Assembly: GCA_014529385.2 (NCBI GenBank)
Contig: CM043952.1
Span: 52,509,119-52,573,118, forward strand
Reading direction: 5' to 3'
Length of the DNA stretch: 64,000 bases
Origin: Adiantum capillus-veneris
Taxonomy: Eukaryota > Streptophyta > Polypodiopsida > Polypodiales > Pteridaceae
Both the position numbers and the translations under genes were made by a program. Below, piece by piece: positions 51,431-63,957 of this stretch. How positions within the stretch are numbered: the first letter of the stretch is position 1; each line of letters starts with the position of its first letter. Below the pieces are notes generated by a model. That model was given only the letters and a program-made list of their open reading frames with translations, did not search any database and had not been told where the DNA came from.

Positions 51431-53642
51431 TCATCCACCTCTCTTCTTGGGTTTGGTTGTTTTTGAGCCGTGTTTCATAGGCTTTAGGAGGGAATCTAAT
51501 GGCACATTAACCTTCTCAACCAATACTGATCCTCCTGAACTAGCACTTCTTGATTTTTTCTCTATGGATGGTCTTTTCAAAAGTTGAGACGTCTGCGCAA
51601 GAGAAGGTGCAAACCTTTGCTCATGTTGTCTTATCTTCTCTTTAGATTGGGTAAGCTCCTCAAGTAGGGATTTTTGCTCTCGTTCCCTATGTGCTTTCAT
51701 CCTAGCATTTCTAGCTTTCCAACTATTTGGTTTGCTCTTGGTTTTTTGACTAGGTGCATTGGTCTTTGGTTCACTTGTCTCTAGACTCACCTCAATTTTT
51801 GGTTTCTCTATCTTTGGGTTCTCATCAACTTCCTTTTGAGCTTGCGCTCATGTACCTACTTGAATTGGCATGGCATTTTCAACTTCTGAGCTACTAGGTA
51901 GTTGAACAATTCCTAAGACATTCATTGTGATCTTTATGACTCGGGTGATTTTTTGAACAGTCAAGGATCAAGTGAATGATGCCATAGTCAAGGCAATAGG
52001 CATTTACTTCTGTGATCTCCGTCTGAGGACATTGTTTGACCAATTGGTTTTCATGGATTTTGTGACAATCTATCTCTGATCGAGAAGCTTCTTCTTGCAT
52101 TTCCTCTTGCCTGTAAACAAGCTCTGACCTAGCTAAGTCTCTATTCACAATGAACCACAATGTCCTTTTGCTCATCTCATACCTTATTTCTTTAGTTCTA
52201 AACACATGAGGTGGAGGCTGTACCACCTCACCATTCCATGTGTTTATCTCATCTTTTGTCGCTTTAAAGGACAGTATCGGCTTTGGTTGTTATAATACAT
52301 TGTAGTTGGTACTAGCACTAGTTTAATAGATGCTTCCATCGACAACGTACGTCTCATATCTGCAGACATTCTAACACCTAGCAATGGAGGTTGTTGTCCT
52401 AAGACAGGTTGTGGCTTTGAAACTCCTATTGGACTTAGCACATTCCCCATAGCGTCTCTAGGTGGAGGAGGTGCTATTGGAATAGGTTGTAAATCCCTCT
52501 CCCTAGAATATTCCATGCTATAGTAACACTCTTCCTCACATAGTTTGTCCATTTTCTCTCAGTTTTGCACCATCTAGACTCCCTCGGATCAGACTTTACA
52601 AGAGGAGTTGACCTCTTGACCATTTCATCGTCGATAAACTTTTCTTGATTGATAGGTGCCATTGGTTTCTCAATGGACTCACTCATTTGTCAATCATTGT
52701 GCTGAGAGGATATGTCATCATCTTGACTCTTACAACAGTTTTCTTTATATTCCTCAGTTATCCACTATATAAAGAGATTCTTTGATTAATTCATTTAGCT
52801 TCTTGCTCCTTCTCATATGTACATCCTTTTGAAGACCCGCATGTCTAAATACCCGGATAAAGATCAACATCAATCGTGCTTGCATAGGTAGTTCTACTCT
52901 TAAACATAACTTGATATATCTTTTGAGTTGTAATGCCATTTGTCGTACTGATTCACCCTCTTTCTGATTGAATTTGTGAATTTGAGAGACTGTATTGTGA
53001 GTTGTGCCTTTTGCAAGAATTCTCCAATGAGTTCCTCAAGAAACTCATCTACTCTCAAAATCGCATCTTTTGACTGAGTTGAACCATGTAGTTGCATCAT
53101 CTTCAAGAGTCGGTCCAAACCCTGCACACTGTGTTGCAAAATTTGAAACTTCCGCTGCTCTAATTACTCTTCTAAAAGATCTTACATGATCTCACAAATC
53201 TTTATCTCGAACTCAATCCAAATCCCTCAAACTATGTTGCAAAATCTAAAACTTCCTCTGCTCTAATTACTCTTCCAAAAACTCCTACATGATCTTACTG
53301 ATCTTTATCTCCAAGGTACTTCCTGTTTACCTATTTTTGGATCTAGGATGGTCTAGCCCACCGATTTTCTACAAGTCTAATCATAGACTCTCACAATCCT
53401 TATCTCATTTTCGACCGTCCACTATGCCTAGGTTCTTCTTTGAAGAGGTCGATTTTTCTCTTGGAGATTGGTCCATTGGGGAGATTCACTTGAGGAGGCA
53501 TGTTTGCCATCTCTATGATCATATCATCTGTCGTTATCGCTCTAGAAGGGAATCCAAGTGGCTCCCTTTTTGGAATTCTCGTAGGAATCCTCATGTTTGG
53601 TGGAGATATCTGTGGTCCTTCATTGACCAAATATACAATCAT
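51431..53642 (-). pseudogene. gag remnant of element G
   Basis: Minus-strand fragments: 53,400-53,642 (Pro-rich leader), 52,754-53,139, 52,244-52,686, 51,894-52,226 and 51,431-51,790. The second contains a helical stretch with DEFLEELIGEFLQKAQLTIQ and ESVRQMALQLKRYIK, like a gag capsid core with a frame break. A damaged knuckle CLDYGIIHLILDC lies near 51,955-51,995. The last piece is basic and Gln/Glu-rich (REREQKSLLEELTQ). The gag identity is based on these patterns and on the position after the LTR and primer site; it is tentative. Confidence 0.5.
53125..53318. repeat. Tandem duplication, about 102 bp x 2
   Basis: Both copies contain TTGCAAAATXTXAAACTTCC and GCTCTAATTACTCTTC (X marks variable bases). 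Slightly diverged. Confidence 0.8.
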
Positions 53643-53783
53643 TTTGAATTCAAAACGTGGATTTGTGCTTTCATTAGCTCTATATTCTCTCCATACTTGT
53701 CAACAACTATAGATTTCCAATGACAGGTGACTTCATATGTATAGACATATAAGAGCTTGTAATCCATCTGCCGCGCTTTTTTG

Positions 53784-53803
53784 GGTATGACTCTGAGTAC
53801 CTA
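53784..53803 (-). promoter_or_regulatory. Degenerate primer binding site next to the LTR of G
   Basis: On the minus strand, eight bases after the LTR end, the sequence AGGTACTCAGAGTCATACC resembles the initiator Met tRNA site (TGGTATCAGAGCCAT) with a few changes and one insertion. Confidence 0.45.
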
Positions 53804-53810
53804 TAAAGAT

Positions 53811-54722
53811 TGTTGGGGGTCCCATCGTTGCAATAGCTCCAATGACCAACAAAACTATCAATCCACAGGGATGAGCTATTCGGCTAGGTCATGGAAACAC
53901 TCACACAATTAGTGAGCTAATCCTGGCAACAAAAATGGTTAACTCTATGAGGTGGGCTTCTCGGCCTATGGAGGAGCTAAGCCACAATGAAGGGAAATCT
54001 CCATATCCACTTCTCTTCACCTCCAATCAACCCAATCACACACACTACAATTGCAAGGCGCACACAACACTAATCCTATCATGCAACACACTAATCACAA
54101 GCACACACACATAGATCTATCGAGCACCACACTCCAATCAAACCTACATGCACACACAAGCAAAAGAGGACAATCACACAAGATTAGAGAGGGATTAACC
54201 ACTAATCTAGTTAATCTAAGCATCATAAGCAATCATAAGAAGTAAGAGAGAGGCATAGTGAGAGAGAATGAATCATTGATTAGTGTTAATCAAGTCTCAT
54301 GAGCAAGGAGAATCTCAAGGACTCCATAGCCACACACCTCAAGAGCTCTCACCAAAGAGTGCTCTCAACAAATGACTTGAGAACCCTAATTTCTTTTACA
54401 AACTGCCTTATATACCTAGGGTAAAAATATCCAATGTCCGGCCACCCAAGGCCTTTAGGGATCACCACTTACTGAATCTGCAATGTAGTCACAATAAGTG
54501 ACCTATTCTTTACAACTTGGAACTCCCATTGAGCCCGTAACACATTAGAATATTACAATGGCTTGAAATAAATCGAGAATTTACAATACGTGACCATTTT
54601 GGAAAAACGTGAAAAATGTGTAATTCCAATCTTTAGTGCTTCTCTGTATTCATCCTCGATGTGCATTCATATGTATTCGGTCTTTAGCAACTTCTGTTAA
54701 CTGACGTTGACTCAGTTAACAT
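53811..54722 (-). repeat. LTR between G and H
   Basis: About 912 bp, non-coding. On the minus strand it begins TGTTAACTGAGTCAACG and ends GACCCCCAACA. A purine tract (GGAAGGGGGGAA) precedes its start and a Met-type primer site follows its end. That makes it the 3' LTR of H and the 5' LTR of G at once. No second copy can be aligned in the window. Confidence 0.6.
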
Positions 54723-57700
54723 TCCCCCCTTCCTATTTTAGTGCCCGTCCTCGGGCACTGTTGAAAGGTGTCCGTGGAGGCAAGGGAAGGTTTTGATTGG
54801 TTGTTGATGGGTTGATTATCTTCATTTGTCGTTGGATTTGCTGATGAGGTTCAATTTTTTGCAGCATCTTCATTGGTCCGAATATGTCTGATGTGAGAGA
54901 TGATGTTGCATTTGTCCGTTGTAATAGCATAATGATGAGGCTTTTGTTTATTTATGAAAAGTATATACAAGGAAAGTAGAATGATGAGGTTCTAAATTAG
55001 GGTCTAATACCTGGATGACCAAACGAAAAAAGACCAGTGGGAAAAAAGTACCTTTGGAATACATGCATTACTGGAGTACTTATTAGCATGGGAAATATAC
55101 ATTGAGTACTCAAGGATTATTTGTTGATAGATATGGAAATAAAAAGGCAGAAAATGTAAGAGGGTAGCATGATGGAACATTGGTTTTGTATGTTGTAGTC
55201 CACTCAAGGTGCTTAGGTGGAAGCAAAAAAGAGTGTCTAATGCATATGTCCAATGGTGGGACATACTATTTATGCATACACAAAAATGCATGGGAAACAA
55301 TATGGTGTGCAAGAATGATTTTGAGGGGTTATTCAAAAAGATGGTGTAGCTATAAAAGCATTTGATATGGCTTTGCAATCTGGCACTCCTTAAGAATGGT
55401 TTTCACTGACGAGGATATGTGCTCTCATTTTACTGTGCATTGTGCGTGAGTGTTGAACTCTACTACACTCCACCAATTGTAAGTTAATACACGTTGACTC
55501 TTATGCTCATCTCATCCAGCATGAGCAACATGACTTTAGATATGCTCAAATCTTCCAGATTGAGCGTGTAAGCCTAATAACTACGACTCTTAGCACAGAG
55601 TTTAATATCACTTGAATCTTTGGGACTAATGCTTTGCTCATTTTATGGCTCAGCAGCCCGACTCTGACTAGGCCAAAGAGTGTTTTTGGCACCCTAGTGA
55701 CTTGAATTTTTACATTCTTGAGCTTACCACAAACATTTCTTCAGGTAAAAGTAAGCATGAATCCTGAAAAAGAGGATTAGTCAAGGACCAAGTTGGCATT
55801 GAAGGTTTCTTTTGCGATACCTGTTTTATCATCTTCAAATCTGCATTCGTGTTGGTTGGGTCGTCCTTCTTTGACTGTGAAGACTCCATTGGTTGTTTGA
55901 TTCTCTAATTAGGCATGTTGATAGTAGTCATTGATGTTGTTGGAGGCCTTTGTTATTTTTTGACCTCTGGCTTTTGCCTAGGAGCACTAGAAGACTTAGG
56001 AATCCAAACCTCTTGATGACCTTTGTAACTCCTTTGTTGACTTTGTTGAGCTTTAGGTCCTGCTGAGATCTTGAGATCTTCATGCAAGTCTGGTGTAGTT
56101 GCTCTTGGCTTGTGATCTCGGGGGGTGCACTATGTAATCATGTTAATGTATAACGTGAGTTCAAAAGGAGGGGTTTTAAAATACAAAAAATTTAGGCAAT
56201 TTAACAGAGATACATTAAAATAAGGGGTTTTAATATTCAATTTTGGAAAAATTTCCTAAAATAAGGGGTCATTTTATTCATTCTGACAAATTTAAAAGAG
56301 GGGTTTTTCAAATACCCTGTGAACGCACATCATATAGGGGGGTACTGAATGGTGAACCCCCCGAGCTTGTGTTTGACTGGTAGCCAAATCTTTGTATACC
56401 CTGTGTAGAACCCTTGTCCAAGAAGAACATTATTTGAGATCCATCTTTGTTATGTATCCTCTTGTGAGTTGTGGTAAACTTTAGCCTCTTTCGATGTTGT
56501 TCTGTTATATACCTGCTTCTTAGGTATTCTAGGATATTCTCGAAGTTGATACCTTGTGGGCCTTCTTTCTTGGGAGGGACTTGAAGTTACTTCATATGCC
56601 ATAACCTTCGGTTTTGGCACCCATATCTATCTTCTACCTCCATAGTACTCTTGTTCCTTTAAGCTCCATTGTGATGCTATCCATCCCATGTGTTTGTATT
56701 TTTTTGTTGAATTCTCGTCTTTAATCCAAATTGGATCATTGACTTTGACCAAGCTTCTCAAAACAAACACTTGGTTGACTATCTTTTGCTTTCTTGAGTA
56801 CTTTGGCTGAAATATCTTTGCTTTTCTAGGTGTCTCCTTAAAGGTTTTAGTTGGGTTAGCAATTGAATTGAAATTTTGAAATTTTGACTTGCTTGAAGAA
56901 TCCGATCCATGAGGGTTCTTTGATGTAGAGGCATATACTGTCACACCTTCTTTGCTAATCGTTGGAAGTTTCACTTTAGCTTTACCTTTGTCCGCAAGAT
57001 TTGCCTTTGATTCTAGTGACTCCTGCAACTCTGAATCTAGCATTAATGGTACCTATAATTGTTGTTCGCTAACTCTTGGAGAAGAGAGTATTAGCATTTT
57101 ATCTTATTTGTAGGCCTTGTGTTTGTTCTGTTTGATCTGCACTTCCTATTGCCTAAGTTGCTTTGAGCTCTTTTGAAGTTCTAAATGATGGAGATGAATC
57201 ATGTTCAATAAGATTTTCTTTGGCATCAGTGTCCACTTTAATTGTGCTGGAGGACTTTGTACTATTGTCCGCGGGTGACCAGTCTTGGTCTTCATTCTTT
57301 GTTGTCTCCATGAAGACTGCATCTTCATTGAAGTTTGTATCTCTAGGACCTTTTGGGCCATTGGCATTCCCATTATGATATCTGCTGGCATATCTATTGC
57401 TATGATCACGTGGAATTGAGCTTTGATGATCTATGAACTTACTTCAATGTTGGTGGATATGATGCCCCAACATTCTGCTCGTTTGTTTCCTGATATGCTC
57501 ACAAATTCAGGAGCATCTTCCAGCTGTTCTTGGCCACATCTTTTCCAAGCGCGAAAAGACATGAGGTTCTTGTCTAACTAAAAATCTAGCTTTACAACTC
57601 TTGACAGTTTTTCTTCATTTTCATTGGTGATGTTGCACTTGATCTTCTCAGGATTCATGTCTAAATTGACTGCTTTTGTTGTGGTAGTGTTCTTTGATTG

Positions 57701-58789
57701 AGCTTTATCTGCATTTTCTTTGGTTTGACCACCTGCTTCCATTGATGTCGAATCATATGACTGTGATACTGCACTCTTTTGCAATTGTTGAGCATTGTCC
57801 TCCTTCGTCTGGGTAACTCTTGATCTTAAAAGATCCATTGTACTATCTGGAAAAATTTGTCTCTTTGGAGGAGATTTTGGTGGTGACCTTTGTGTAGCTT
57901 TTTGAACTTTAGCTCCCATTGACCTAGGCATTTCTATCACCTGTTTTGGCAGCTTGAGGCTTTGCATCATCTTCAAATAGTCTTTGACTTCAGTTGGGCC
58001 ATCCGTAGGGGTTTGTACAAGATCATGATCTTGATGATAGTCGTTACCATGTGCATCTTGATATGCATATGTAAGCTTGATCACATGTAACTGTTTGAAT
58101 ACTATGGGCTTTGTTGGATTTTGACTTTGACTTGTAGATATCAGCTGAAACTTTTGTCCTTGATGATCTTCATAGAGGCATTTTTCTGTAGACTTCGATG
58201 GAATCTAGATTAGTTGAAAATTTCCAACAACCATATAATCTTTCAATTGTTTCTGCTTTGAAGAGGTCTATTGGCTAGAGGCTCTAGAGCGTCTAACTGG
58301 TGTAGCATTTCCTGGTACATGAGCTGATTTTGATGCATTTGCAGCTCCCCCCTTCCTAGGGTTATCACTATAGCCTACTTCATTGTAAGACTTCAACATT
58401 GTTTGGCTCTGATTTAGTCTCACCTTTTGGAACTGTGAAGGTACACTTTGGCTATCACTCTTGACATTTGGAATCTGTACTCCTTATGCATAGTTTCCTA
58501 TGTATCTCCTTCAGACATGACAAATTATTTCCCAAGTTAAGATGTAGATAGCATTATCTTTGCCCTGATATTGTCTATCCCATGGGTCTCCTACGATTTG
58601 AGCTTCTATGATTTTAGGATACAATGCATCATAGATACTAGACTCTGGTCTATATCTACTACTGTTTTGGTCAAAGTATATGCTTGTTTGGTCACAACAT
58701 TGAAGATTGATTTCCGATGGAGGAGAGTTTGGTTCGGAACACATTTCTAGGTTCACTCAGGTAATATCCTTCAGCTCTAGATAGGATGG
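54723..58789 (-). pseudogene. Element H interior: decayed minus-strand coding, unrecognised
   Basis: Coding-like minus-strand pieces: 58,511-58,756, 57,578-58,084, 57,146-57,409, 56,627-57,043 and 54,733-54,930. They are rich in Ser, Lys and Gln and carry the same WIPK/WIK-type motifs as G (VWIPKSS near 55,995; DPIWIKDEN near 56,720). The last piece ends just before the purine tract with ARGRALK. No protease, RT or integrase motif was found in 4 kb. Element F interrupts the right side at 58,790. Between 54,931 and 55,980 I see no supported coding. Confidence 0.4.
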
Positions 58790-60272
58790 TGAGGCAAGCT
58801 TTTCCATGCATGGGAACCCCCCATATATTTTTTCCCTTTTACCAAAATATTTCCTATTATATAAGTTTTAGACCATATATTTTGTTCCTTTCTTTGTTGA
58901 TCTCTCTTTTGACCTTAAATATTAAATATATATATTCTAAATTACATTATATATTTTAGTATTTATAATATATTTTTCATGTATGTATATTATTCCACCC
59001 TACCAAATATTTTATTCAAACCTCAACCCCACTTTCAAATTTCAATAATACCTCCATCTAGATGATTGTCAATCTTTTCAAAACTCTAGGTCATGTTTTC
59101 ATACACATGAAGGAGCTTACACTTGAAGGCAAGAGAGAAGTCCACTCAAAGGGGACCACCAAAAGACTTTTGCAGCCACAAATAATACATTATTTGGCTG
59201 AATTTTTCAGTTAAAGAAGAACCCCGAATCTGAAAGAGCCTTCAACATGAAAAATGTAGCTCGTCATCTCAACTTTTAGCTCAATGTTTTTCAAAATTTT
59301 TGGAGTTATGAACTCGGAGCTATGATTTTTGTAGTGGACCCTAGTTTTCTCATGTAATGGTGACACAGGCCATCCCTAGTTTTCTTCCCTCTAGAATGGC
59401 TATGGTTCTACAAGTCTTCAAGAATGATTACAAGAGACAATGCTCTTTTAATGAGGTCTTGGAAAGTCTAGAGTGATTCTATCACCATTTTTGGAGGATC
59501 CATCCTCATCAACAAATATCCACCTTCGACAACCTCTCTTGTAAATTTCTTACCTCTCTCTTTTCTCCCTAATAAGCTTATGTCTAGCTAAATCTAGACT
59601 ATTGTAAATATTTCCTATCCTCTACATCCTACCCACATTCTCTCTTCTTCTCTCTCTATTGACTCTGGTATTTTAAATAATGAGGAGACAAGATGGGAGC
59701 CGCACTCACATGCACCCCATTTTCCTAGTCACCAGAGTGGGACACTCACTTCAATTAGAAATATTGCTAAATCCTCTCCTCCTTCCCTATATAAGGAGGC
59801 CATGAGAGATCACCATAAAAAAAAAACACACACACAACATCACCAAAGAATACACTATGCATTGTGTGTGCCTAGTGCACACACACACACCCACATCATC
59901 ACCATCACCGCAATCACCATGCTCGTCTTGAGCATGACCTCTACACCCTTGGGCTATGGAAGATGAAAAGCAGCTAAATGAAGGATGATGGCGATAACCC
60001 TCGTGCGAGTCTTCGCCATCAACTCCCACCTATCCGCCATGTGCTCTACCACTCTCTCCCTTCTCATTCCCCTACCCTATGCTCCCCATTTCATCGCCTT
60101 ATTGCCTAAATAAAGCTTGAGGTTTTGTGAGTATGTTTTCCTGCAATGTTTTGCCCATGTGAGGTGTGCGGAATCGCCACCTAGTCTTGTGTTTGGAGTG
60201 AGCTTGTGTATGTGTGAAGGGTGTGTGGATTCGCCATCCTTTTGTGGTGCCTAAGTACTAAGCCGCAATACC

Positions 60273-60326
<54 letters not shown>

Positions 60327-60536
60327 TGATCTCATTTCCTTTCCTCTTCATCATTACTCTCGAGCATCCATCTCTCTTGGATGAAAACTTTGTTATGGTG
60401 GTGTGTTGTTTGCGTCCTAGCCGCTGAAGCTAGGTGGTGCCCCCTGTTTGCTTTATCATGACAGGCTTGAGGCGCGCTATTCGGTCCCCGGTGTTTTAGA
60501 GGCCGTCGGGGTTCGGGGTTCGCTTTGGTCCCTTCA
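58790..60536 (+). repeat. 5' LTR of element F
   Basis: Starts TGAGGCAAGCTTTTCCATGC, identical to 63,831 on; ends ...CCTTCA. TATA box at 59,787-59,796, AATAAA at 60,109-60,114, CT microsatellite at 60,279-60,323. From the TATA box on it matches the D LTR; before that it does not. Confidence 0.85.
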
Positions 60537-60538
60537 TT

Positions 60539-60556
60539 TGGTTCCCCCACTGAGAA
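60539..60556 (+). promoter_or_regulatory. Primer binding site of element F
   Basis: TGGTTCCCCCACTGAGAA two bases after the LTR end CCTTCA. The tRNA is not assigned. Element D lacks this stretch. Confidence 0.6.
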
Positions 60557-60609
60557 ACTTTTCATGAAACCCTTCAGTTTACAAGACTGAAACCCCTAAA
60601 ATATTGTGA

Positions 60610-60849
60610 ATGGATGAATGGCTAGCAGGATTTGCTAATTGGACGTCAGAAGAAGAAGAGCTCCAAGCAAAACTAGACGAACTCCCCATCTCCATCGAAG
60701 CTCAAGTGCCAGGCGTAACGGTAATCGATTTGCAGTGGGAGAGTCAACCAACACGCCAAACCCAGTGGATATACATAGGCCAAGTGCCAAGAAGAACAAG
60801 GAGAAGGTCGAAACCATGTCCGCATCCTACAACCAACCCACAACATTAA
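60610..60849 (+). CDS. Leader ORF 1 of element F (MDEWL ORF)
   Basis: 79 codons starting MDEWLAGFANWTSEEEEL, the counterpart of D 39,471-39,710; both are 79 codons. The C-terminal half has diverged and has no intact CCHC knuckle, only basic residues (RRTRRRS). Overlapping open frames at 60,639-60,908 and 60,851-61,075 suggest that a frame change or splicing has altered this region. Function unknown. Confidence 0.5.
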   Translation: MDEWLAGFANWTSEEEELQAKLDELPISIEAQVPGVTVIDLQWESQPTRQTQWIYIGQVPRRTRRRSKPCPHPTTNPQH

Positions 60850-60850
60850 A

Positions 60851-61075
60851 ATGGAAGGAGCTCTACACAATAGTGAATCAACACTATTCTGCTTTGAGAA
60901 TCGGGTAACTCAAGTCACCGAGGTAATTATCACAGTCAGTTTTCAAGTCGCACCTGATGCTGCAGCACAGATAACGGAATCACTGGCTCACACTCTCACT
61001 AGAGAAACTAGGGATCTACTGATTTTGTTTCAGGAAATAACACCACCCTCTCCCACAAGCTTGGACAGTGACTAA
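60851..61075 (+). CDS. Small leader ORF of element F, unrecognised
   Basis: 74 codons ending TAA 17 bases before the ATG of the 72-residue ORF. Contains FQVAPDAAAQITESLAHTL and ends with an acidic TSLDSD. No counterpart of the same sequence is seen in D, where a different ORF ends at the same place. Low support apart from its position. Confidence 0.3.
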   Translation: MEGALHNSESTLFCFENRVTQVTEVIITVSFQVAPDAAAQITESLAHTLTRETRDLLILFQEITPPSPTSLDSD

Positions 61076-61092
61076 GCACCTATAAGCTTCAC

Positions 61093-61311
61093 ATGAAACA
61101 ATACAACCTACCTCAAGACAGATCACACATACCAACACGTGTACGCTCAATCAAGGTAATACTGGATTCGAAGGCTCACTACCAGCACGTCATTGACACC
61201 ATGCTGGGTGGGAAGAGGTTTTTGGAGGTTCTGGCATCAGATCAACCATTTGTCTTACCTTTGGTACAAGGCAATGTACCGTTTGAAGTTTTAATCTATG
61301 TCCTAGTATAA
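61093..61311 (+). CDS. 72-residue ORF of element F (same family as LTR ORFs of C)
   Basis: 72 codons, ATG at 61,093 to TAA. Core RVRSIKVILDSKAHYQHVID, then FLEVLASDQPFVLPLV and the end FEVLIYVLV. It aligns over its length with C-LTR ORF 1 (SVRSIRINVWISRK), keeping R, S, I, the K before the H-Y/H-F-Q, the P-x-x-L-P and the hydrophobic end. It sits 84 bp before the gag ATG, as in D. Unknown function. Confidence 0.6.
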   Translation: MKQYNLPQDRSHIPTRVRSIKVILDSKAHYQHVIDTMLGGKRFLEVLASDQPFVLPLVQGNVPFEVLIYVLV

Positions 61312-61395
61312 GAGGGTATACACGCCTCCTTGTTAAGAAGAAAAAAAACTTTTGCAAGCTAAGGAGTGTGTCTATCTAGCTCTCTCTCAGTAATC

Positions 61396-63957
61396 ATGGC
61401 AAGTGTATCATTTCCAACATTTAAAGGAAAGAAGGGGGAGGATTTGGTAACAGACTTCCTAGATGACTTTGAAGTAGCATGTGTAGTGAGCAACAAAGAT
61501 ACGGATGAGTCCCGGGTTAGAATCTTTAAGCATCTCATGAAGCTAGAAGCTAGATCATGGTACAATGCACTTCCACAAGCAACCAAGGATGACTAGGAAC
61601 CCTTAAAAACCTCTTTTAAGAAGGGCTTTGGTGGAGGTACCACTTTAGAAAAGTTGTGGGACAAGTTGAGAGACTTGAAGCAGGAGGGTCTTTTAGAATA
61701 TGCCACCTATGAGTCCAAATTTGTGGATTTGTGGGAACGGTGGGTTGAGTCACTGGCAAGGGGGGAAGCTTCACCCGATTTCCTAAAAAAAGATCGGTTC
61801 ATGCATGGCTTATGGACGCTTCTCAAGGAGAAGGTGAAAGGTAGATTCCCGGCTACGTACGAGTTAGCCGTTGAGATTGCTCACCTTAAGGACAAGAAGC
61901 TGCGAATGAAAGCCAAAGAAACCGAGTCAATAGAAGCAGGAACATCGCATCGACCAGCAACTATGACAACCACCATTCCACCACCACCACCGGCTCTTGG
62001 GGTAAGAGATGACCAACAAGATATGTTGGCCCACATTACTGACCAACTGCAGAGTTTGTCTGTCCACTTAATATAGCAAGGGAGGAGTCAAGAAAGAGAT
62101 CAAGACCCTGGAAGAGCACGAAGACAAAACAGAGAGTATCACTGCTACAACTGCAGAGAAGACGGTCACGGTATGTACTACTGTCCCAAACCACGACAAA
62201 ACTATAATAGAGGAGGTAGGAGGAACCAATTGTCACCCCCTAGAGAAAGAACACCCCCACCCGGAGCACCAGCCCCACCAACACAAATTCTACGTCTGCC
62301 ACAATCACCACTTACAATCATCCTACGCCCCCCATCAATTGGTACCTGCACACCAAGTATCATTGGTCTTGCAGAAGAGGTCAAGATGAAGGTAACCGAA
62401 GAAGGATCAAGCGAGAAGTTTATTCAAAGAACTGAAGCAGTGGAACAAGAGGTTAAAGAATCAAAAGATGCTACCCAGGTGGGGGAGGTAAGTCAAGAAA
62501 ATTGTGTTACAAATGTGAGTACATCTTTAACCTTGAATGAAATAGGCACCAAAGCGATCAATCGACAGCATTGGGCAGTAAGGGTAAGAAGGTGTAAAGT
62601 GTTGATTAGGCCTCGTCAGAGTAAGAGGAATGCAAAGGGCATGAAAGATACAAGAGAAGAGGAAGACCAGCCTGCTAGCAAGGCTTTGGAGAAGGTGGAC
62701 AACATATCAAGCAAAGGAGAGGGCTTTGAAAACGGAAGTCTGTGCACCAGCATGGACCTAGGACAGTGTAGCAAGCTAAAGGAATCTTGCATCAAGGCAA
62801 TTTCACTTGAGGACCATAACGAAGAGGTAAGTATGACTGAAGGTTTGGAGTAGGATATTGCTCTAGAGGCTTGGCAGCCGAGCAAGACTTTATTGTGTAG
62901 TGTTATAGACTTAGAGATGGGTAATGCCTCTAGTCTCCTAAAGGGTGTTATAAACTTGGAGATGGGTAATGCCTCCAGTATATGTGAGGATGTTCATAGT
63001 AAGTTTGATGATCAATATGCTGCCAACCTTTTAAGTATATTCCAAACTCCTCCACAACACAGCATTGTGTTTGCATGGGATGCATTAGACCTATGGCTAT
63101 GGCTAGCCGCTATAACATATAGAGAGAATATCAGCATGGATATAAGAGCAAAGGAGCCATGGATAGACAAAAACCTTATAGAATGCAAGAATGAAGACCT
63201 CCTTCGCAATTTGGTACAATTTTTTACAAATAGTGCATCTTGTCTTTGGAGAAAGGTAAGTGGATTAGGCTTGTATTTAAGCCGCAAGGTAGGTGGCTTG
63301 CTATTAGCACTAGTAAACGAAGCTGACATGTTTCAGCACACCCAAAAGAAGCATGATATGCTTGCAGTTTTTTCCAATCATGGCAGTAAGCAGGATTCTG
63401 AAAACAACTGGAGCTCACCACACCAACAAGGCGGCCATATATGGTGGATTCTTGGCACACTCTTGGGAATCATAATTTTCAGTTCTGTCTTTGCAGGAGC
63501 CAAGATGCTCAATTCCCCTCTCGCTATTGGTGGTTACAACTTTATTGTTCGGACACTGTAGACAATGATCCTATTTTTCACTCGGGATCTAGGAGGACAT
63601 TGGCACAAAGTTCTGGAAGCCATGGGCTTCCCCTTTAATCAACCAACACTATTCCAAGGAACAAGCTATCACCCGGACCTCTTACAGATTCATGAATATC
63701 CCAGAAATCTCACCAATGGCCAAATGGAATGGCTAGTTCAGAAGGCAACTCGATATCGGATCCTACAGCTAAGCGGAAGAAGAAACAGAGCTAAAGACAT
63801 GAATGCCTCTAGCCTTAGGGGGAGGGCTAATGAGGCAAGCTTTTCCATGCATGGGAACCCCCCATATATTTTTTCCCTTTTACCAAAATATTTCCTATTA
63901 TATAAGTTACTTTTGATTTTTTTCTTCCTTTTTCACAAACGTTTTAGCCTTTATTAA
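61396..63957 (+). pseudogene. gag-X polyprotein of element F with zinc knuckle and membrane segment
   Basis: Starts MASVSFPTFKGKKGEDLVTD. The capsid domain (SWYNALPQATKDD, EYATYESKFVDLWERW) has a TAG at 61,594; another TAG at 62,074 replaces a CAG found in D. Zinc knuckle CYNCREDGHGMYYC near 62,142-62,185 is intact (C-x2-C-x4-H-x4-C). The frame then runs without a break into the X region (from LTIILRPPSIGT at 62,307), which has the LEMGNASS tandem repeat, WLWLAAITYRE and the helix WWILGTLLGIIIFSSVFAGA near 63,440-63,500. TAG at about 62,851 and 63,559 break it. Apart from these stops it is a single frame of about 850 codons, linking capsid, nucleocapsid and a membrane segment with no enzymes. 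Confidence 0.75.
63816..63830 (+). promoter_or_regulatory. Polypurine tract of element F
   Basis: TAGGGGGAGGGCTAA directly before TGAGGCAAG. Confidence 0.85.

Larger units (their letters stand above)
29931..53810 (-). mobile_element. Element G: decayed minus-strand LTR element hosting E and D
   Basis: Minus-strand order: LTR 54,722-53,811, degenerate Met-tRNA-type primer site, gag pieces (53,642-51,431), interruption by E, protease (35,226 to about 34,430), a W-I-P-K repeat region, a DEAD-box helicase fragment, polypurine tract (30,890-30,904) and start of a 3' LTR at 30,889. The left limit is a guess. RT and integrase were not found, so it was non-autonomous or suffered a large deletion. 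The two LTR starts (TGTTGACTC and TGTTAACTG) are only weakly alike. Confidence 0.45.

Noticed and set aside
55004-55378. 124-residue minus-strand ORF in H
   Set aside because: No motif, composition typical of random frames, and nothing similar in G.
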